A DNA stretch of 47,039 nucleotides from a virus. The notes under the pieces were generated by a model. That model had not been told where the DNA came from. It ran no database searches and was given only the letters and a program-made list of their open reading frames with translations. Positions within the stretch are counted from its first letter, which is position 1, and the number at the start of each line of letters is the position of its first letter. Below are positions 37,799 through 46,358 of this stretch, in pieces. Made by a program: the position numbers and the translations under genes. The stretch is from positions 1-47,039 of the IMG/VR virus record IMGVR_UViG_3300045936_000206; one strand, given 5' to 3'.

Positions 37799-38622
37799 CC
37801 CGTGACCGTGCCGTTCTTCCAGTTCGGCGGCTCGATGTAATGCGTGTGCCCGCCGTGCTGGATGATGTACGGCTTCGGCGGAAGCTCCCCGAAATGATCC
37901 TCGTACATCACGTGATGCAGATGCGCGAGGAACAGCTTCACCGCGTAGCGCCGGGCACGGAGATCCAGACGCCCGGCCGGGAGCCGCCCCGCCTCGTAGG
38001 TGGCCTTCAGGTCCTTGTCACGGATGTTGCGGGTCGCGAGCGAGTGCGCGGCCTGGTCAGCGAACAGCCCTGCCTCGTTCCGCTCGACCTCCAGCTTCTT
38101 CCGCTCGACATACACCTTGCCGTAGATGTCCTTCTCGCGGGACTGCTGCTTCACGAACGAGTCCCCGATCTTCCAGCACAACACCTTCAGCTTCGCGTTC
38201 CACGGCCGCTTCTGGCCCTTCTCCCACACCGTCGTCGGGTCAAGGCCAGCGAAGCCCCAGATATGCCCAACCGTCGGTGCCTTCGTGATGTCGATGTGCG
38301 CGAGCAGACCGGCCGCGATCACGGGGCCGATCCCGATGATGCTCTTCGCCCACAGACCCGGCGTCTGCTTGTTCGTGTAGATGTCGAGCGCCTTCACGAT
38401 CTCGCGCTCTAGCTCGCTCGTGCGATCCGCGAGCCACTCGCCGATCACGAACGACGCGTCGTCCGTCTCGTGCGTCACGGCCCGTACCTGGCCGGTCGCC
38501 TGGATCCGGTAGTCCTGGATTGCGTAGTAGTAGTCCACGAGCCAGCGGGCCTGCTCGGCGTTCAGCCCGGCCGCGATGTCCTTCAGCGCCGGGGTCTCGA
38601 TCGGGGTTGCCAGAACAGTCAT
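37792..38622 (-). CDS. Protein resembling the C-terminal part of IS110-family transposases
   Basis: 276 residues from ATG 38622 (AAGGAG). LWAKSIIGIGPVIAAGLLAHID is a helix-hairpin-helix as in Transposase_20; HIWGFAGLDPTTVWEKGQKR continues as in IS110 C-terminal domains. The N-terminal RuvC-like catalytic domain of IS110 enzymes is absent; the first 100 residues are a different helical domain. The end ARRYAVKLFLAHLHHVMYED is a phage-specific segment. Probably a DNA-binding protein, not a transposase. Confidence 0.7.
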   Translation of the reverse strand: MTVLATPIETPALKDIAAGLNAEQARWLVDYYYAIQDYRIQATGQVRAVTHETDDASFVIGEWLADRTSELEREIVKALDIYTNKQTPGLWAKSIIGIGPVIAAGLLAHIDITKAPTVGHIWGFAGLDPTTVWEKGQKRPWNAKLKVLCWKIGDSFVKQQSREKDIYGKVYVERKKLEVERNEAGLFADQAAHSLATRNIRDKDLKATYEAGRLPAGRLDLRARRYAVKLFLAHLHHVMYEDHFGELPPKPYIIQHGGHTHYIEPPNWKNGTVTGR

Positions 38623-38846
38623 GTCGTCTCCTTGATCGGCCACTCGCCAGGCTGCGTGAGCGGCGTCCTGACGAAGAAGTCATGGAGCGCCTCGTCCTGC
38701 CCGCATTCCGAACAGATGTACGTCTTGTTGTCCGCTCGGCTCAGGGCCGGTAGCGCAGGCATGCTCGGCTCCCAGTCCACGCCATACGGCGTGAACCGGT
38801 TCTGTTCACACCGAGGGCACAAGACGGTCAGGTCTTTGGTTTCCAC
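38619..38846 (-). CDS. Zinc-ribbon phage protein
   Basis: 75 residues from GTG behind GAAGGAGG. VLCPRCEQNRFTPYG ... SRADNKTYICSECGQDEALH is a family common in actinophages: two CxxC pairs and the ADNKTYICS.CG.DEAL signature. Function unknown. Confidence 0.8.
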   Translation of the reverse strand: METKDLTVLCPRCEQNRFTPYGVDWEPSMPALPALSRADNKTYICSECGQDEALHDFFVRTPLTQPGEWPIKETT

Positions 38847-38881
38847 GTCGCCTCCTTCGGGCGTCGTTGGTGACGCAGATA

Positions 38882-38890
38882 ACTATAGCA
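38882..38890 (-). promoter_or_regulatory. Phage promoter box TGCTATAGT
   Basis: 36 bp before GTG 38846; leader shares ACGACGCCC and AAGGAGGCGACGTG with the promoter at 37387. Confidence 0.7.
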
Positions 38891-38894
38891 GAGG

Positions 38895-39137
38895 CTAGGG
38901 AGCCTGTGCCGCCCCGCGTTTCTCGCGGAACGGCGTCACGATCCAGCGGCCAGTCCTACCGGGCACAGGACGGTCCAATATGCCCACCGTGTCCCTGCGC
39001 CCGAACTCGCCCTCCTCATGCCACGTCACGAGCGCCAGCCCGATCCCTTCCGCGGTGTCGGTGGTGCCCATGATCTGCAACTCGCCCTTGCGCAACCGGT
39101 AAATCCGGTAGCGGCAATCATCGGCCTGCCTGGTCAT
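38895..39137 (-). CDS. Small protein of unknown function
   Basis: 80 residues, ATGA overlap, GGGGGA upstream. YRIYRLRKGELQIMGTTDTA, ALVTWHEEGEFG; mixed alpha-beta look. Confidence 0.6.
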   Translation of the reverse strand: MTRQADDCRYRIYRLRKGELQIMGTTDTAEGIGLALVTWHEEGEFGRRDTVGILDRPVPGRTGRWIVTPFREKRGAAQAP

Positions 39138-39430
39138 CGAGAGTCCCCCTCTGCCCACCGCTCGTGATACGTCGGGTGCTTCGGGTCGTCAGGCTCGTAC
39201 GCGTCCTCGTCGGTCAGATAGACCGACCCTGTGACCACTGGGTACGAAACTCGGCTGGTGACGAGCGCCTCGCGCTCGCGTTGCATCCGCACGATCTCAG
39301 CGAGATGCCGGTCGGTGCGCCTCTGCGTCCGCTCGATCTGACGTTGCGTCTTCCACGTCCAGATCATCGTGACCCACGTGCAGAACACCACCAGCCACGT
39401 CCCCACATAGATCCAGTCCACCACACTCAC
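39134..39430 (-). CDS. Membrane-anchored helical protein
   Basis: 98 residues; GTGA overlap. Residues 3-26 (VVDWIYVGTWLVVFCTWVTM) span the membrane, then a basic helix (KTQRQIERTQRRTDRHLAEI) facing the cytoplasm. Confidence 0.65.
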   Translation of the reverse strand: MSVVDWIYVGTWLVVFCTWVTMIWTWKTQRQIERTQRRTDRHLAEIVRMQREREALVTSRVSYPVVTGSVYLTDEDAYEPDDPKHPTYHERWAEGDSR

Positions 39431-39879
39431 CGCCGCCTCCCTCCATGAAACGCACGTCCCGCCCGCCGAGACCGGTTCCCCGAGCCGGTGTTCTGTCGTT
39501 CAAGCCTGCGCAGCCGCTTCAGATCGGCAAGCTGCTCGTCCGACAGGCGCGGCAGCGTCGTCTTCACCGTCCACGAGATCCCGAACTCGCTGCGCCTCTC
39601 CGAATCCTCATGCGGATCCTGGACGATCGGGTAACAGCGCGTCTGCGCCTCGTTGAACACGTACCGCTCGCTCCGGTGCCGCCAGCTCGGGTGTCCGATC
39701 CGGGCGGCCCAGGACGGCAGCTTCGACAGCCTGCGCCCCTCCTTCAGCGCCTGCTGCACCTCCTTGTAGATCAGCCCCTTGATGTCCCAGTAGGGCACCT
39801 CGTCAGGGAACCGCTCGTAGAACCGCTCGACCGCGTGGCCGGTGATCTTCACGCCCACGGGCTTGCGAAACTCGTTCAC
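39427..39879 (-). CDS. Protein of unknown function
   Basis: 150 residues from GTG 39879, with GAGGAGG 10 nt upstream. KITGHAVERFYERFPD recalls a motif in small toxin-like phage proteins; then a helical segment, WTVKTTLPRLSDEQLADLKR and a basic, probably disordered end. First gene after the promoter at 39950. Confidence 0.55.
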   Translation of the reverse strand: MNEFRKPVGVKITGHAVERFYERFPDEVPYWDIKGLIYKEVQQALKEGRRLSKLPSWAARIGHPSWRHRSERYVFNEAQTRCYPIVQDPHEDSERRSEFGISWTVKTTLPRLSDEQLADLKRLRRLERQNTGSGNRSRRAGRAFHGGRRR

Positions 39880-39909
39880 GAAGCATCGCCCTCCTCAGGT
39901 TGAAATGTG

Positions 39910-39938
39910 GGAGGCTCGAACCGCAGACCCGAGCCTCC
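39910..39938 (-). promoter_or_regulatory. 5'-leader hairpin
   Basis: GGAGGCTCG pairs with CGAGCCTCC (9 bp) between promoter and ribosome site; its loop contains GGTTCGA. It could modulate translation. Confidence 0.5.
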
Positions 39939-39949
39939 TCACGCAGACA

Positions 39950-39958
39950 ACTATAGCA
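39950..39958 (-). promoter_or_regulatory. Phage promoter box TGCTATAGT
   Basis: 71 bp before GTG 39879. CCTAGC lies just upstream, as for the box at 38882. Confidence 0.7.
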
Positions 39959-40048
39959 TGTGCTAGGCTCCGCTCAGGCGGGCCGGAGGCCACCGGTTAT
40001 CTCCCAGACAAAGAAGACCCGGGGCTACACACATGACCGCCGAATGTT

Positions 40049-40077
40049 GAGAGGGGCTGCGTGGGGCAGCCCCTCTC
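40049..40077 (-). terminator. Terminator of the tail/lysis operon
   Basis: Perfect 12-bp stem GAGAGGGGCTGC/GCAGCCCCTCTC, 5-nt loop, right after the 29-residue gene. Separates late from early genes. Confidence 0.75.
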
Positions 40078-40078
40078 T

Positions 40079-40168
40079 CTATGAGGTTATGTCGAAGCCG
40101 AATAGCACCGCGACCCACAACGCTGCCGCGACCGCGATCAGCGCCATCTCACCTTTGCTGACGTTCAT
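40079..40168 (-). CDS. 29-residue membrane peptide
   Basis: ATG 40168 with AGGAG 8 nt upstream; MNVSKGEMALIAVAAALW, then VAVLFGFDITS: one membrane helix. In the lysis cassette, so a holin or antiholin candidate (inference). Confidence 0.55.
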   Translation of the reverse strand: MNVSKGEMALIAVAAALWVAVLFGFDITS

Positions 40169-40182
40169 CGAGACGACTCCTC

Positions 40183-40491
40183 TCAGTCCAACAGGCATGT
40201 CCAGACTGTTGTCTGGCCCCCAGGGTGGTTGATAATCAGACGGCCCGCGGTGAAGCCGTTCGGACAGCCACCACCCGCCGGGCCGGGTGGGCCTTGCTCG
40301 CCGCGTGCGCCCTGTTCGCCACGCGGGCCAGCCGGTCCCGCGGGACCCTGCTCCCCACGGGGGCCGGTCGCGACGTTCACGGTGACGGTGCGTACCGGCG
40401 CTGCCCCGCTGACAGCGTCAGCGATAAAGAACCCGGAGGTGCCTGCCAGCAGCAGCCCGGCCCCGGCAAGCGCGAACGGCAAACGTTTCAT
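40183..40491 (-). CDS. Membrane-anchored collagen-like protein
   Basis: 102 residues; ATGA overlap. Signal-anchor at 3-30 (LPFALAGAGLLLAGTSGFFI), eight or so Gly-X-Y triplets (GPRGEQGPAGPAGPRGEQG ...), then CPNGFTAGRLIINHPGGQTT and a final Cys. This end is a known actinophage motif. Probably surface-exposed; function in lysis or exclusion unknown. Confidence 0.75.
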   Translation of the reverse strand: MKRLPFALAGAGLLLAGTSGFFIADAVSGAAPVRTVTVNVATGPRGEQGPAGPAGPRGEQGARGEQGPPGPAGGGCPNGFTAGRLIINHPGGQTTVWTCLLD

Positions 40492-40652
40492 TTATGCCCC
40501 AGGCTGAAGCCCTCGTGGATCGCCCGTCTGATCTCCTCGATCCGACGGTCGCATTCCCTGTCCATCCGTTTGCGCTGAGACCGCAACGCGTACCACGAAC
40601 TGAGCACCGCCCCGATCCCTGACAGGAACGCGCCGAGATGGGTGATCGTCAT
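40488..40652 (-). CDS. Holin-like small membrane protein
   Basis: 54 residues; ATG directly after the lysin stop. THLGAFLSGIGAVLSSWYAL spans the membrane, then a charged helix RKRMDRECDRRIEEIRRAI. Size, topology and place next to the lysin fit a holin. Confidence 0.6.
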   Translation of the reverse strand: MTITHLGAFLSGIGAVLSSWYALRSQRKRMDRECDRRIEEIRRAIHEGFSLGHK

Positions 40653-41498
40653 TCACACCGCGGGGGGGATGTAGCCGGGCCGCACTACGAACATGAACTC
40701 GGACGGGTAACGCGAATAGGTCGCGAGCGTCACCGCGTCCGGCCCCGACTCCTGCCCATGCGATGTCCACTTCGCGGTCTCGATGTTGCCCGCCTGGTGA
40801 CACCAGAGCACATGCCGTTCGCTGTGGAAATGGGCTGCGTCACCGACCCGGAACGGCGACCCGATCTTCGGCCAGTCGTCCTCGTACTCGTCGGTGTTGC
40901 CCCACCCTGACCAGCCCTGCTTCGACGGATCCTGCACGGTGCCCATCATCCCGGCCTTGCGCCGCGCATAGTCCGCACACTGGATCCCGAACCCCGAACA
41001 GTCCGAGTGGACGCTCCCGGCGGAAGGGTTGATGTTCAGCTTCACCGGCCTGCCCTGGTCGTAATGCCAGTTGTCCTCGTTCTCGATCGCGAGCTTGCAG
41101 AACTCGGTGAAGTACCGTTGGAACACCTCCAGTTCGGTGCTGTCGGAGGTCGCCCCCGCCTCGTCCTGGATCAGCTTCTGCCCGTACGAGTCCAGGGCAT
41201 ATTCACCCGCGTGCTGCCCATCCACACGCGCAGGCATCGCCCGCAAACGCTCCCAGCGGCCCTTGCCGTAGCCGTTGTTGCCGGTCAGCCCCTGCTTCTG
41301 GTCCCACCAGTCCCACGCCTGCTCGACCTTCTGGTTGTAATGCTGGTCGAACTCCGTCCACGGCAGGCTGGGCGCACCCGCCCTGCTCAACGCCCGTTTC
41401 ATCGCTTCGCAGGTCGGGCCTTTCGACTTGTGGCCGAACGAGTTGTTCGCGAGCGCGTACGGGCCTGTCCAGGGAACCTGTTTCTCAGTGAGCGGCAT
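40653..41498 (-). CDS. NlpC/P60-like endolysin
   Basis: 281 residues. N-terminal peptidoglycan-binding-like part (GPTCEAMKRALSRAG), middle EYALDSYGQKLIQDEA, and the peptidase core VHSDCSGFGIQCADYARRKA with the catalytic Cys and VGDAAHFHSERHVLWCHQAG with the His. Cleaves cell-wall peptides at the end of infection. Holin-like gene follows at once. Confidence 0.85.
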   Translation of the reverse strand: MPLTEKQVPWTGPYALANNSFGHKSKGPTCEAMKRALSRAGAPSLPWTEFDQHYNQKVEQAWDWWDQKQGLTGNNGYGKGRWERLRAMPARVDGQHAGEYALDSYGQKLIQDEAGATSDSTELEVFQRYFTEFCKLAIENEDNWHYDQGRPVKLNINPSAGSVHSDCSGFGIQCADYARRKAGMMGTVQDPSKQGWSGWGNTDEYEDDWPKIGSPFRVGDAAHFHSERHVLWCHQAGNIETAKWTSHGQESGPDAVTLATYSRYPSEFMFVVRPGYIPPAV

Positions 41499-42396
41499 CG
41501 TGGTCGTCTTTCAGGATCTGCAACGTTCGTTGCAGCTTGTCCCACGCCTTCCACTGGTCCAAAGGCACCGTGCTGAGCGACGACAGCGGCGGCCACTTGC
41601 CGCCCGTTTTCACCAGCAGGGTGCCTTGCGGGTCGAGGTCACGGAGCCGGTTGCACCCGGCCGCGATCCCGTCGTTAGGTCCGATCGGTGTCATCCCACC
41701 ATTGTGATGTGGGCACGGGACGTAGCTGGTTGCCCCGTCGTAATCCCATTTCGCCCAGTCGGTCGGGGACGACCCGATGTCGTCGCCAGTGTAGAACGAA
41801 TGCGCGGCCGACAGGTCATAGGGGGGGCTGCCGTCCGGGCGTGCTACCTCTGGGGGATAGGTTCCGTATAAGAACGACAGCATCGCGCCGTCCCCGATCT
41901 CGCTGCACGCGTGCTCGACCAGCGCCGCCCGGTTGTCAAAAATGTGGTTCCAGGACGGGTCGTAGGGGAAATACTCGATCGCGAACGGATGTTCGCGCAA
42001 AGCTCCCCAGCCTTGCCCGTTCGGCAGCCACGGCAACACGATGATCAGGGCATCGCCTCCCCACTGTCGCAACTGCGCCGCGATCGCGGGCACCGACAGG
42101 TTGTCGCCAAGCACATCCTCGACGTTCACCCCCGCCAAACGGGTGCCCCACGAGTTCGCCTTCGCGAGCAGCCGGTCAAGGTCGCCCATCCTGCGCACAT
42201 GCAGCCACGGGAAGGCAGCCACTCCCGCCTGGGCGCACAGGTGTCGCATCCGCACCCAGTCCGGGTCGTGCGCCGCCTCCGCACCAATGTTGAGGGCCGC
42301 CCACTCGATCACGTGGCCCCAGGACTCCGGGTGCTCCAGGTTGCCGCCCGGGTTCACGAACAAACAGCCGGTGCGCTCGAAAAGACTGCTGCTCAC
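41485..42396 (-). CDS. Tail-associated protein, possible glycoside hydrolase-like fold
   Basis: 303 residues from GTG 42396 (GTG 42459 also open; neither has a clear site). LFVNPGGNLEHPESWGHVIE, then AGVAAFPWLHVRRMGDLDRL, AGVNVEDVLGDNLSVPAIAA and DALIIVLPWLPNGQGWG suggest a TIM-barrel. The family was not recognised. Between tail protein and lysin; may aid adsorption or wall entry. Confidence 0.55.
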   Translation of the reverse strand: MSSSLFERTGCLFVNPGGNLEHPESWGHVIEWAALNIGAEAAHDPDWVRMRHLCAQAGVAAFPWLHVRRMGDLDRLLAKANSWGTRLAGVNVEDVLGDNLSVPAIAAQLRQWGGDALIIVLPWLPNGQGWGALREHPFAIEYFPYDPSWNHIFDNRAALVEHACSEIGDGAMLSFLYGTYPPEVARPDGSPPYDLSAAHSFYTGDDIGSSPTDWAKWDYDGATSYVPCPHHNGGMTPIGPNDGIAAGCNRLRDLDPQGTLLVKTGGKWPPLSSLSTVPLDQWKAWDKLQRTLQILKDDHDAAH

Positions 42397-42422
42397 ACCT
42401 GGAGCGTACGGGGCAGAGCGGA

Positions 42423-43721
42423 CTACCGTACGCCCCGCCCGCGCTTCTGCGGCCACCACCGGTACATCTGCGGCACCCAGCCGAACTCCAGCGGCCCGAA
42501 CCCGTGGTAGATGCCCGACACCTGCCCCCCGGCCTCGGTCGTCACCTCGTAGGTCGCCCCCTGGATCTCCCCCGACGCGTACCGTGCCGCAGCGGACGTG
42601 CAGGTCGCAGCCATGTACTGCCGCGACTGGAAGAACGACCCGTCGTCACCAAACACGGCGCAGCCCTGGTAGTCCGGGTGCAGCACCCCGACCCCGAAAC
42701 GCAGCTCGGCGTTCGGGGTACCCGCGAAGTCGCCGTTGATCGTCGCGAACATGATCAGTTCCCAACGGTCGAACCACGCCGGGACACTGACCGAGTTGGT
42801 GTTCCCGACCACGGACGGTGACTCGAACCCGTCCGACAAGCCCTCCGCGCTCGTCCACGCGAACAACGCCTGCGTGTCGAGAGAACCGCCGATCGCGAAC
42901 TCAGGCTCTGAGCCATGCAACGCTGTCGGCTCCACGACCCAGACGGAATCAACCAGGGCCGGGCCGACACTACCCAGGCCGCGCACCAGACGGTTACCGG
43001 TGGTGCCGTTCGTGGCGAACACCTCGGTGAACCCCTGGTCACCGAGCACTGTCCCGGCCTGCAACCCCGTGTGGGCCTCTGCTGCCCACCGGTCGTCCAG
43101 AGTCAGGCCCGTGTGGGGATAGTGGACGCCGCCTTCCCAGAGCCACGAGTCAGCGTTGCTGGTCGCCTCCGTGCCGAACCCGGCGGCCGGGCCGCTCAAC
43201 GCGATGATCGAGCGGGCCGGAAAACCCCCGTCATATGCCGCCGCGACGGTGCCGCTGTAGTCGTCCAGCGATGACGCCCACACGACCTGGTCGGAGCCGC
43301 AGGCCCACCACGAGATCGGCCGGTCATCCGGGGCCGCGTTCGTGACCGTGATCGTGAATCCGTCTGCGTCGAAGGTGATCGCGTTGGCGCGATAATCGAT
43401 GTTCGAGGCGGACGTGTCGTCCTGCATCCGCACCGGCAGCTTCGCCCTGGTGAAGCCCTGGCCGCCCCCGGCCTCGGAAGCACCCGCTGCGCTGATGCAG
43501 AACGAGTTGATCTGCCCGTCCGTCGTGTAGTCACGCGCGTTGTACGAATAGAAGATCCCGGGCCGTCCGTTGGCCCCTCCTGTCAGGCCGGTCAGCAGCG
43601 TGTCCTCGGCCGCCTGGTTCGAGCCGAACATCACCACGATCTGCGGCTCGAAGCCCACGCCTGTGACGCTGAAGTCGCCGGTCGAGGTGGGGAAGAGGAA
43701 GCTGCCTGCCGCGTACGGCAT
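42423..43721 (-). CDS. Minor tail / receptor-binding protein
   Basis: 432 residues; ATG directly follows the previous stop. FPTSTGDFSVTGVGFEPQIV and MFGSN open a beta-rich domain seen in phage tail proteins; ANAITFDADGFTITVTNAAP, then RPISWWACG. Two similar halves of about 200 residues are suggested by the recurring W/F/G pattern. Host recognition is inferred. Confidence 0.75.
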   Translation of the reverse strand: MPYAAGSFLFPTSTGDFSVTGVGFEPQIVVMFGSNQAAEDTLLTGLTGGANGRPGIFYSYNARDYTTDGQINSFCISAAGASEAGGGQGFTRAKLPVRMQDDTSASNIDYRANAITFDADGFTITVTNAAPDDRPISWWACGSDQVVWASSLDDYSGTVAAAYDGGFPARSIIALSGPAAGFGTEATSNADSWLWEGGVHYPHTGLTLDDRWAAEAHTGLQAGTVLGDQGFTEVFATNGTTGNRLVRGLGSVGPALVDSVWVVEPTALHGSEPEFAIGGSLDTQALFAWTSAEGLSDGFESPSVVGNTNSVSVPAWFDRWELIMFATINGDFAGTPNAELRFGVGVLHPDYQGCAVFGDDGSFFQSRQYMAATCTSAAARYASGEIQGATYEVTTEAGGQVSGIYHGFGPLEFGWVPQMYRWWPQKRGRGVR

Positions 43722-44198
43722 CTAGAACCCGCCGAACGTGAGAATCACGCCCAGCCCCTTTGCCCCGGTGCCCGCCGCGTCCACGTCGAGCGCGATCAGG
43801 TTGCAGGCATCGACGCGCTGGTGGTCGGGGTCGATGTCGGCCGCTCCGCCGCAGTCGGAGTTGAAGTCGCCGCTCGCGATCGTGACCGGCGTCAGCAGCA
43901 TGTCGTTGTCCCCGGTCGAGATGTTGCGCACCATCACCTCGGTGGCGCTGCTGCCGGAGGTAGTCACGAACGCCTGCACGTTCAGCAGCGCCGCCCCGTC
44001 CAGGTCCACGTCGATCGCGAGGACGAAACGGTCGTCCCCGACCACGACCTGGGAGATGCTGCCCCAGATCGCGTCGGGGAACAGCTTGATCTCGAACACC
44101 GCCCGGGGCGGGATCCCCTCCAGACGCCTGACACGGGCGACCAGGTCACGCAAAACACCGCCGAGCGACTGGCGGGTCGGGACGGTGTAGGTGCTCAC
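43722..44198 (-). CDS. Structural tail protein
   Basis: 158 residues, GTG overlapping the Gp37-like stop. Helical start SLGGVLRDLVARVRRLEG, then beta-rich (VVVGDDRFVLAIDVDLDGAA, LLTPVTIASGDFNSDCGG). Probably an attachment piece between minor tail protein and fibre. Confidence 0.7.
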   Translation of the reverse strand: MSTYTVPTRQSLGGVLRDLVARVRRLEGIPPRAVFEIKLFPDAIWGSISQVVVGDDRFVLAIDVDLDGAALLNVQAFVTTSGSSATEVMVRNISTGDNDMLLTPVTIASGDFNSDCGGAADIDPDHQRVDACNLIALDVDAAGTGAKGLGVILTFGGF

Positions 44199-46357
44199 GC
44201 CTCCTCCGGCGAGAGCAGCACCTGCTGTGGCAACTCGTAGTTGTTCTCGTCGATGCTGACGACGATCCCGTAGATCCGCTGGAACGCCGCGATCGACTGG
44301 CGCAGGTTGCTGGACGCGAACACCGGCACAGTGTCACCGAGCCACCACTCCGTGAACAGGAACGGCATCCGTTCCGGGGCGGGAGTGAACGCGTTCGTTT
44401 TGATGCCGTCCGCGAGCAGCGCAAGCTGAAGCTCCGCGACCGCCGCAGCCGCTTCCTCCACCCGGGACGGGTAGAACTGCTGGTGCCACGTCTGCCCGTA
44501 CTTCGTGATCGAGGTGGGGTCGGTGAACGGGGCACCAGCGTTGACTGGTTGCCCACCCTGCTCCTCGTAGTAGCGGATCGCGTTCGCCCGTTTCGTGCCA
44601 TCCTTCAACGGGTTGATCATCGTCAGGTTCCGGGACGGCTTGTCCCACGCGAACACCGCTTCGTCCGCGACCCGTCCTGCCCGCTCGTAGATCGAGACTT
44701 CGGCCTGGAAGCCCGGCCGGTTCACCGGGTCATAGATGGGCGTCAAGAGGATGTCCATGCCCCCGTCCTCCAGGATCTGCTGCCACACCTCCCCGACCAT
44801 CATGCCCTGCTGGAAGTTCGTGTCGATCTGCGTGGTCGTCTCGTACTCGCTGTGCGTGCGGCCCGACCACACAGCCTTGTAGGGGCTGCCCCACCACTCG
44901 GTGCCCGGCATCAGGATCACCGTCGCGAACGTGTCCTGGCCCATGTCGATCCCGACCTCGCCCTGGTGGATGATCGTGTTGCGCAGGAACGTAAGCGCCA
45001 TCACCCCGAACTGGGTGTCATCGAACGAGAAGAACCCGGCCTCGTCAGGGAACGTGTCCTCGATGTCGATCATCGGGCGCTGGAACAGGATCTGCCACGG
45101 GTCGTACGCTGTGACGAACGTGCGGGCGTCCTCGGTGGCCCCGTTGTCCTCGACCTGGAGGATCTTCCCGGCGAACCGGCACTGCCAGATCGGCCCGTCA
45201 CCCTCCCGCCGGAACCCGTACAGCAGCCGGTTGCCTTCCGCCACGAACGGCTCCCCGTCGGTGTGCAGAATGTTGACCTCGGGGTTCGCGGACGGCACCG
45301 ACAGTTTCGCGGTCGAACCCTGGTTCAGCCCGTACGTGACTGTGACCTCGGCCGCGAGCTTGTCAAGGAACGTGATCGTGTTCGAGTTCAGGTCGGTGAC
45401 GAGCCAACGCCACGGCGGCCCCTGATAAAACCGGATGCCAGCCAGACCGCCGGACGAGAGCGGCGGCAGCGGCACCCCCGGGCCGATGGGGCTGCCAGGA
45501 GGGATCGTGGGCGGCAGCGACGGGGGCACAAAGGGAGGCAGTTCGCCCTCGACCAGGTTCACGTCGTTGATCAAGGTGCCGAAGCTCGCGAACGGCACCT
45601 CCAGTGCGAACGACGGAGCGAACATCTCGACCCCGATGTTCAGGAACTCGGGGTCGATGTTGACCGCTGCCGTGAGCAGCGGCGACAGCGGGGCCGCGAA
45701 CGCCTGGAACGGAGGCACGTCAGGTTCGAGCCAGGTGGTTCCCGTCAGGGTGGAGTTCGAGGCGGCACCCCACAGGTCGCGCTCGACGCCTGCTCCGAGC
45801 GGGAGGTACGCGAGCAGCGAGTCAGGGTCAACCGAGAACGGCTCTCCTGCGAGGGCATATAGCTGTGCTACCTGCCCACCGGTCAGCGCGTTGTCCCACA
45901 GCGCGACCCGGGCGATCGCCCCGTCCAGCCACCGTTCGGTGGTGCTGCCGCCTTCGCGGAGGTTGCCGCCGATCCTGAAGTTAGCGGCCCCGTAGCCGGT
46001 GAACGTCGCCCCGGCCCCCGCCGATCCGTGCAGCCGCCCGTCGATGTAGAGCGCACTGCCGCCGCCACCGACGGTGCCGAGCACATGGTTCCAACGTCCC
46101 ACCGTGAGCGGCAGCGACGAGAGGCTGTTGACGATGACGTTGCTGCCGTCGAAGACGAACCACGCGACCCGCCCGTCGGACAGCAGATGCAGCGTCTTGT
46201 CGTGCGCCCCGGTGCCGTCCTGGAACCCCGCGATCGCCCCCGCCACCCCGGGCAGCGTGTACGGCTTCACCCAGCACGACAGGGCGCAGGCCGCGATGTT
46301 GTAGGTGGTGCCGTCCGCGAGCAGCCAGCCGGTCGAGCCATCGAACCGGCGTGCCAT
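44195..46357 (-). CDS. LamG-domain and Gp37-like minor tail fusion protein
   Basis: 720 residues. 1-180: LamG/concanavalin-like lectin (TYNIAACALSCWVKPY, VGRWNHVLGTVGGGGSALYI, WLDGAIARVALWDNALTGGQ). About 200-300: Pro-rich linker. 310-715: siphovirus ReqiPepy6-Gp37-like domain (GLAGIRFYQGPPWRWLV, GEPFVAEGNRLLYGFRRE, AGKILQVEDNG, MVGEVWQQILEDGG). Acts at the tail tip; the lectin part likely binds sugar. Confidence 0.85.
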   Translation of the reverse strand: MARRFDGSTGWLLADGTTYNIAACALSCWVKPYTLPGVAGAIAGFQDGTGAHDKTLHLLSDGRVAWFVFDGSNVIVNSLSSLPLTVGRWNHVLGTVGGGGSALYIDGRLHGSAGAGATFTGYGAANFRIGGNLREGGSTTERWLDGAIARVALWDNALTGGQVAQLYALAGEPFSVDPDSLLAYLPLGAGVERDLWGAASNSTLTGTTWLEPDVPPFQAFAAPLSPLLTAAVNIDPEFLNIGVEMFAPSFALEVPFASFGTLINDVNLVEGELPPFVPPSLPPTIPPGSPIGPGVPLPPLSSGGLAGIRFYQGPPWRWLVTDLNSNTITFLDKLAAEVTVTYGLNQGSTAKLSVPSANPEVNILHTDGEPFVAEGNRLLYGFRREGDGPIWQCRFAGKILQVEDNGATEDARTFVTAYDPWQILFQRPMIDIEDTFPDEAGFFSFDDTQFGVMALTFLRNTIIHQGEVGIDMGQDTFATVILMPGTEWWGSPYKAVWSGRTHSEYETTTQIDTNFQQGMMVGEVWQQILEDGGMDILLTPIYDPVNRPGFQAEVSIYERAGRVADEAVFAWDKPSRNLTMINPLKDGTKRANAIRYYEEQGGQPVNAGAPFTDPTSITKYGQTWHQQFYPSRVEEAAAAVAELQLALLADGIKTNAFTPAPERMPFLFTEWWLGDTVPVFASSNLRQSIAAFQRIYGIVVSIDENNYELPQQVLLSPEEA

Positions 46358-46358
46358 T

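Noticed and set aside
37792-38622. Active IS110 insertion sequence
   Set aside because: No RuvC-like catalytic domain and no element ends recognised; the gene fits the phage operon with its own ribosome site and overlap.
39910-39938. tRNA 3'-end fragment or attachment site because of GGTTCGA
   Set aside because: Folds as a simple 9-bp hairpin in an mRNA leader; no integrase gene is present in the window.
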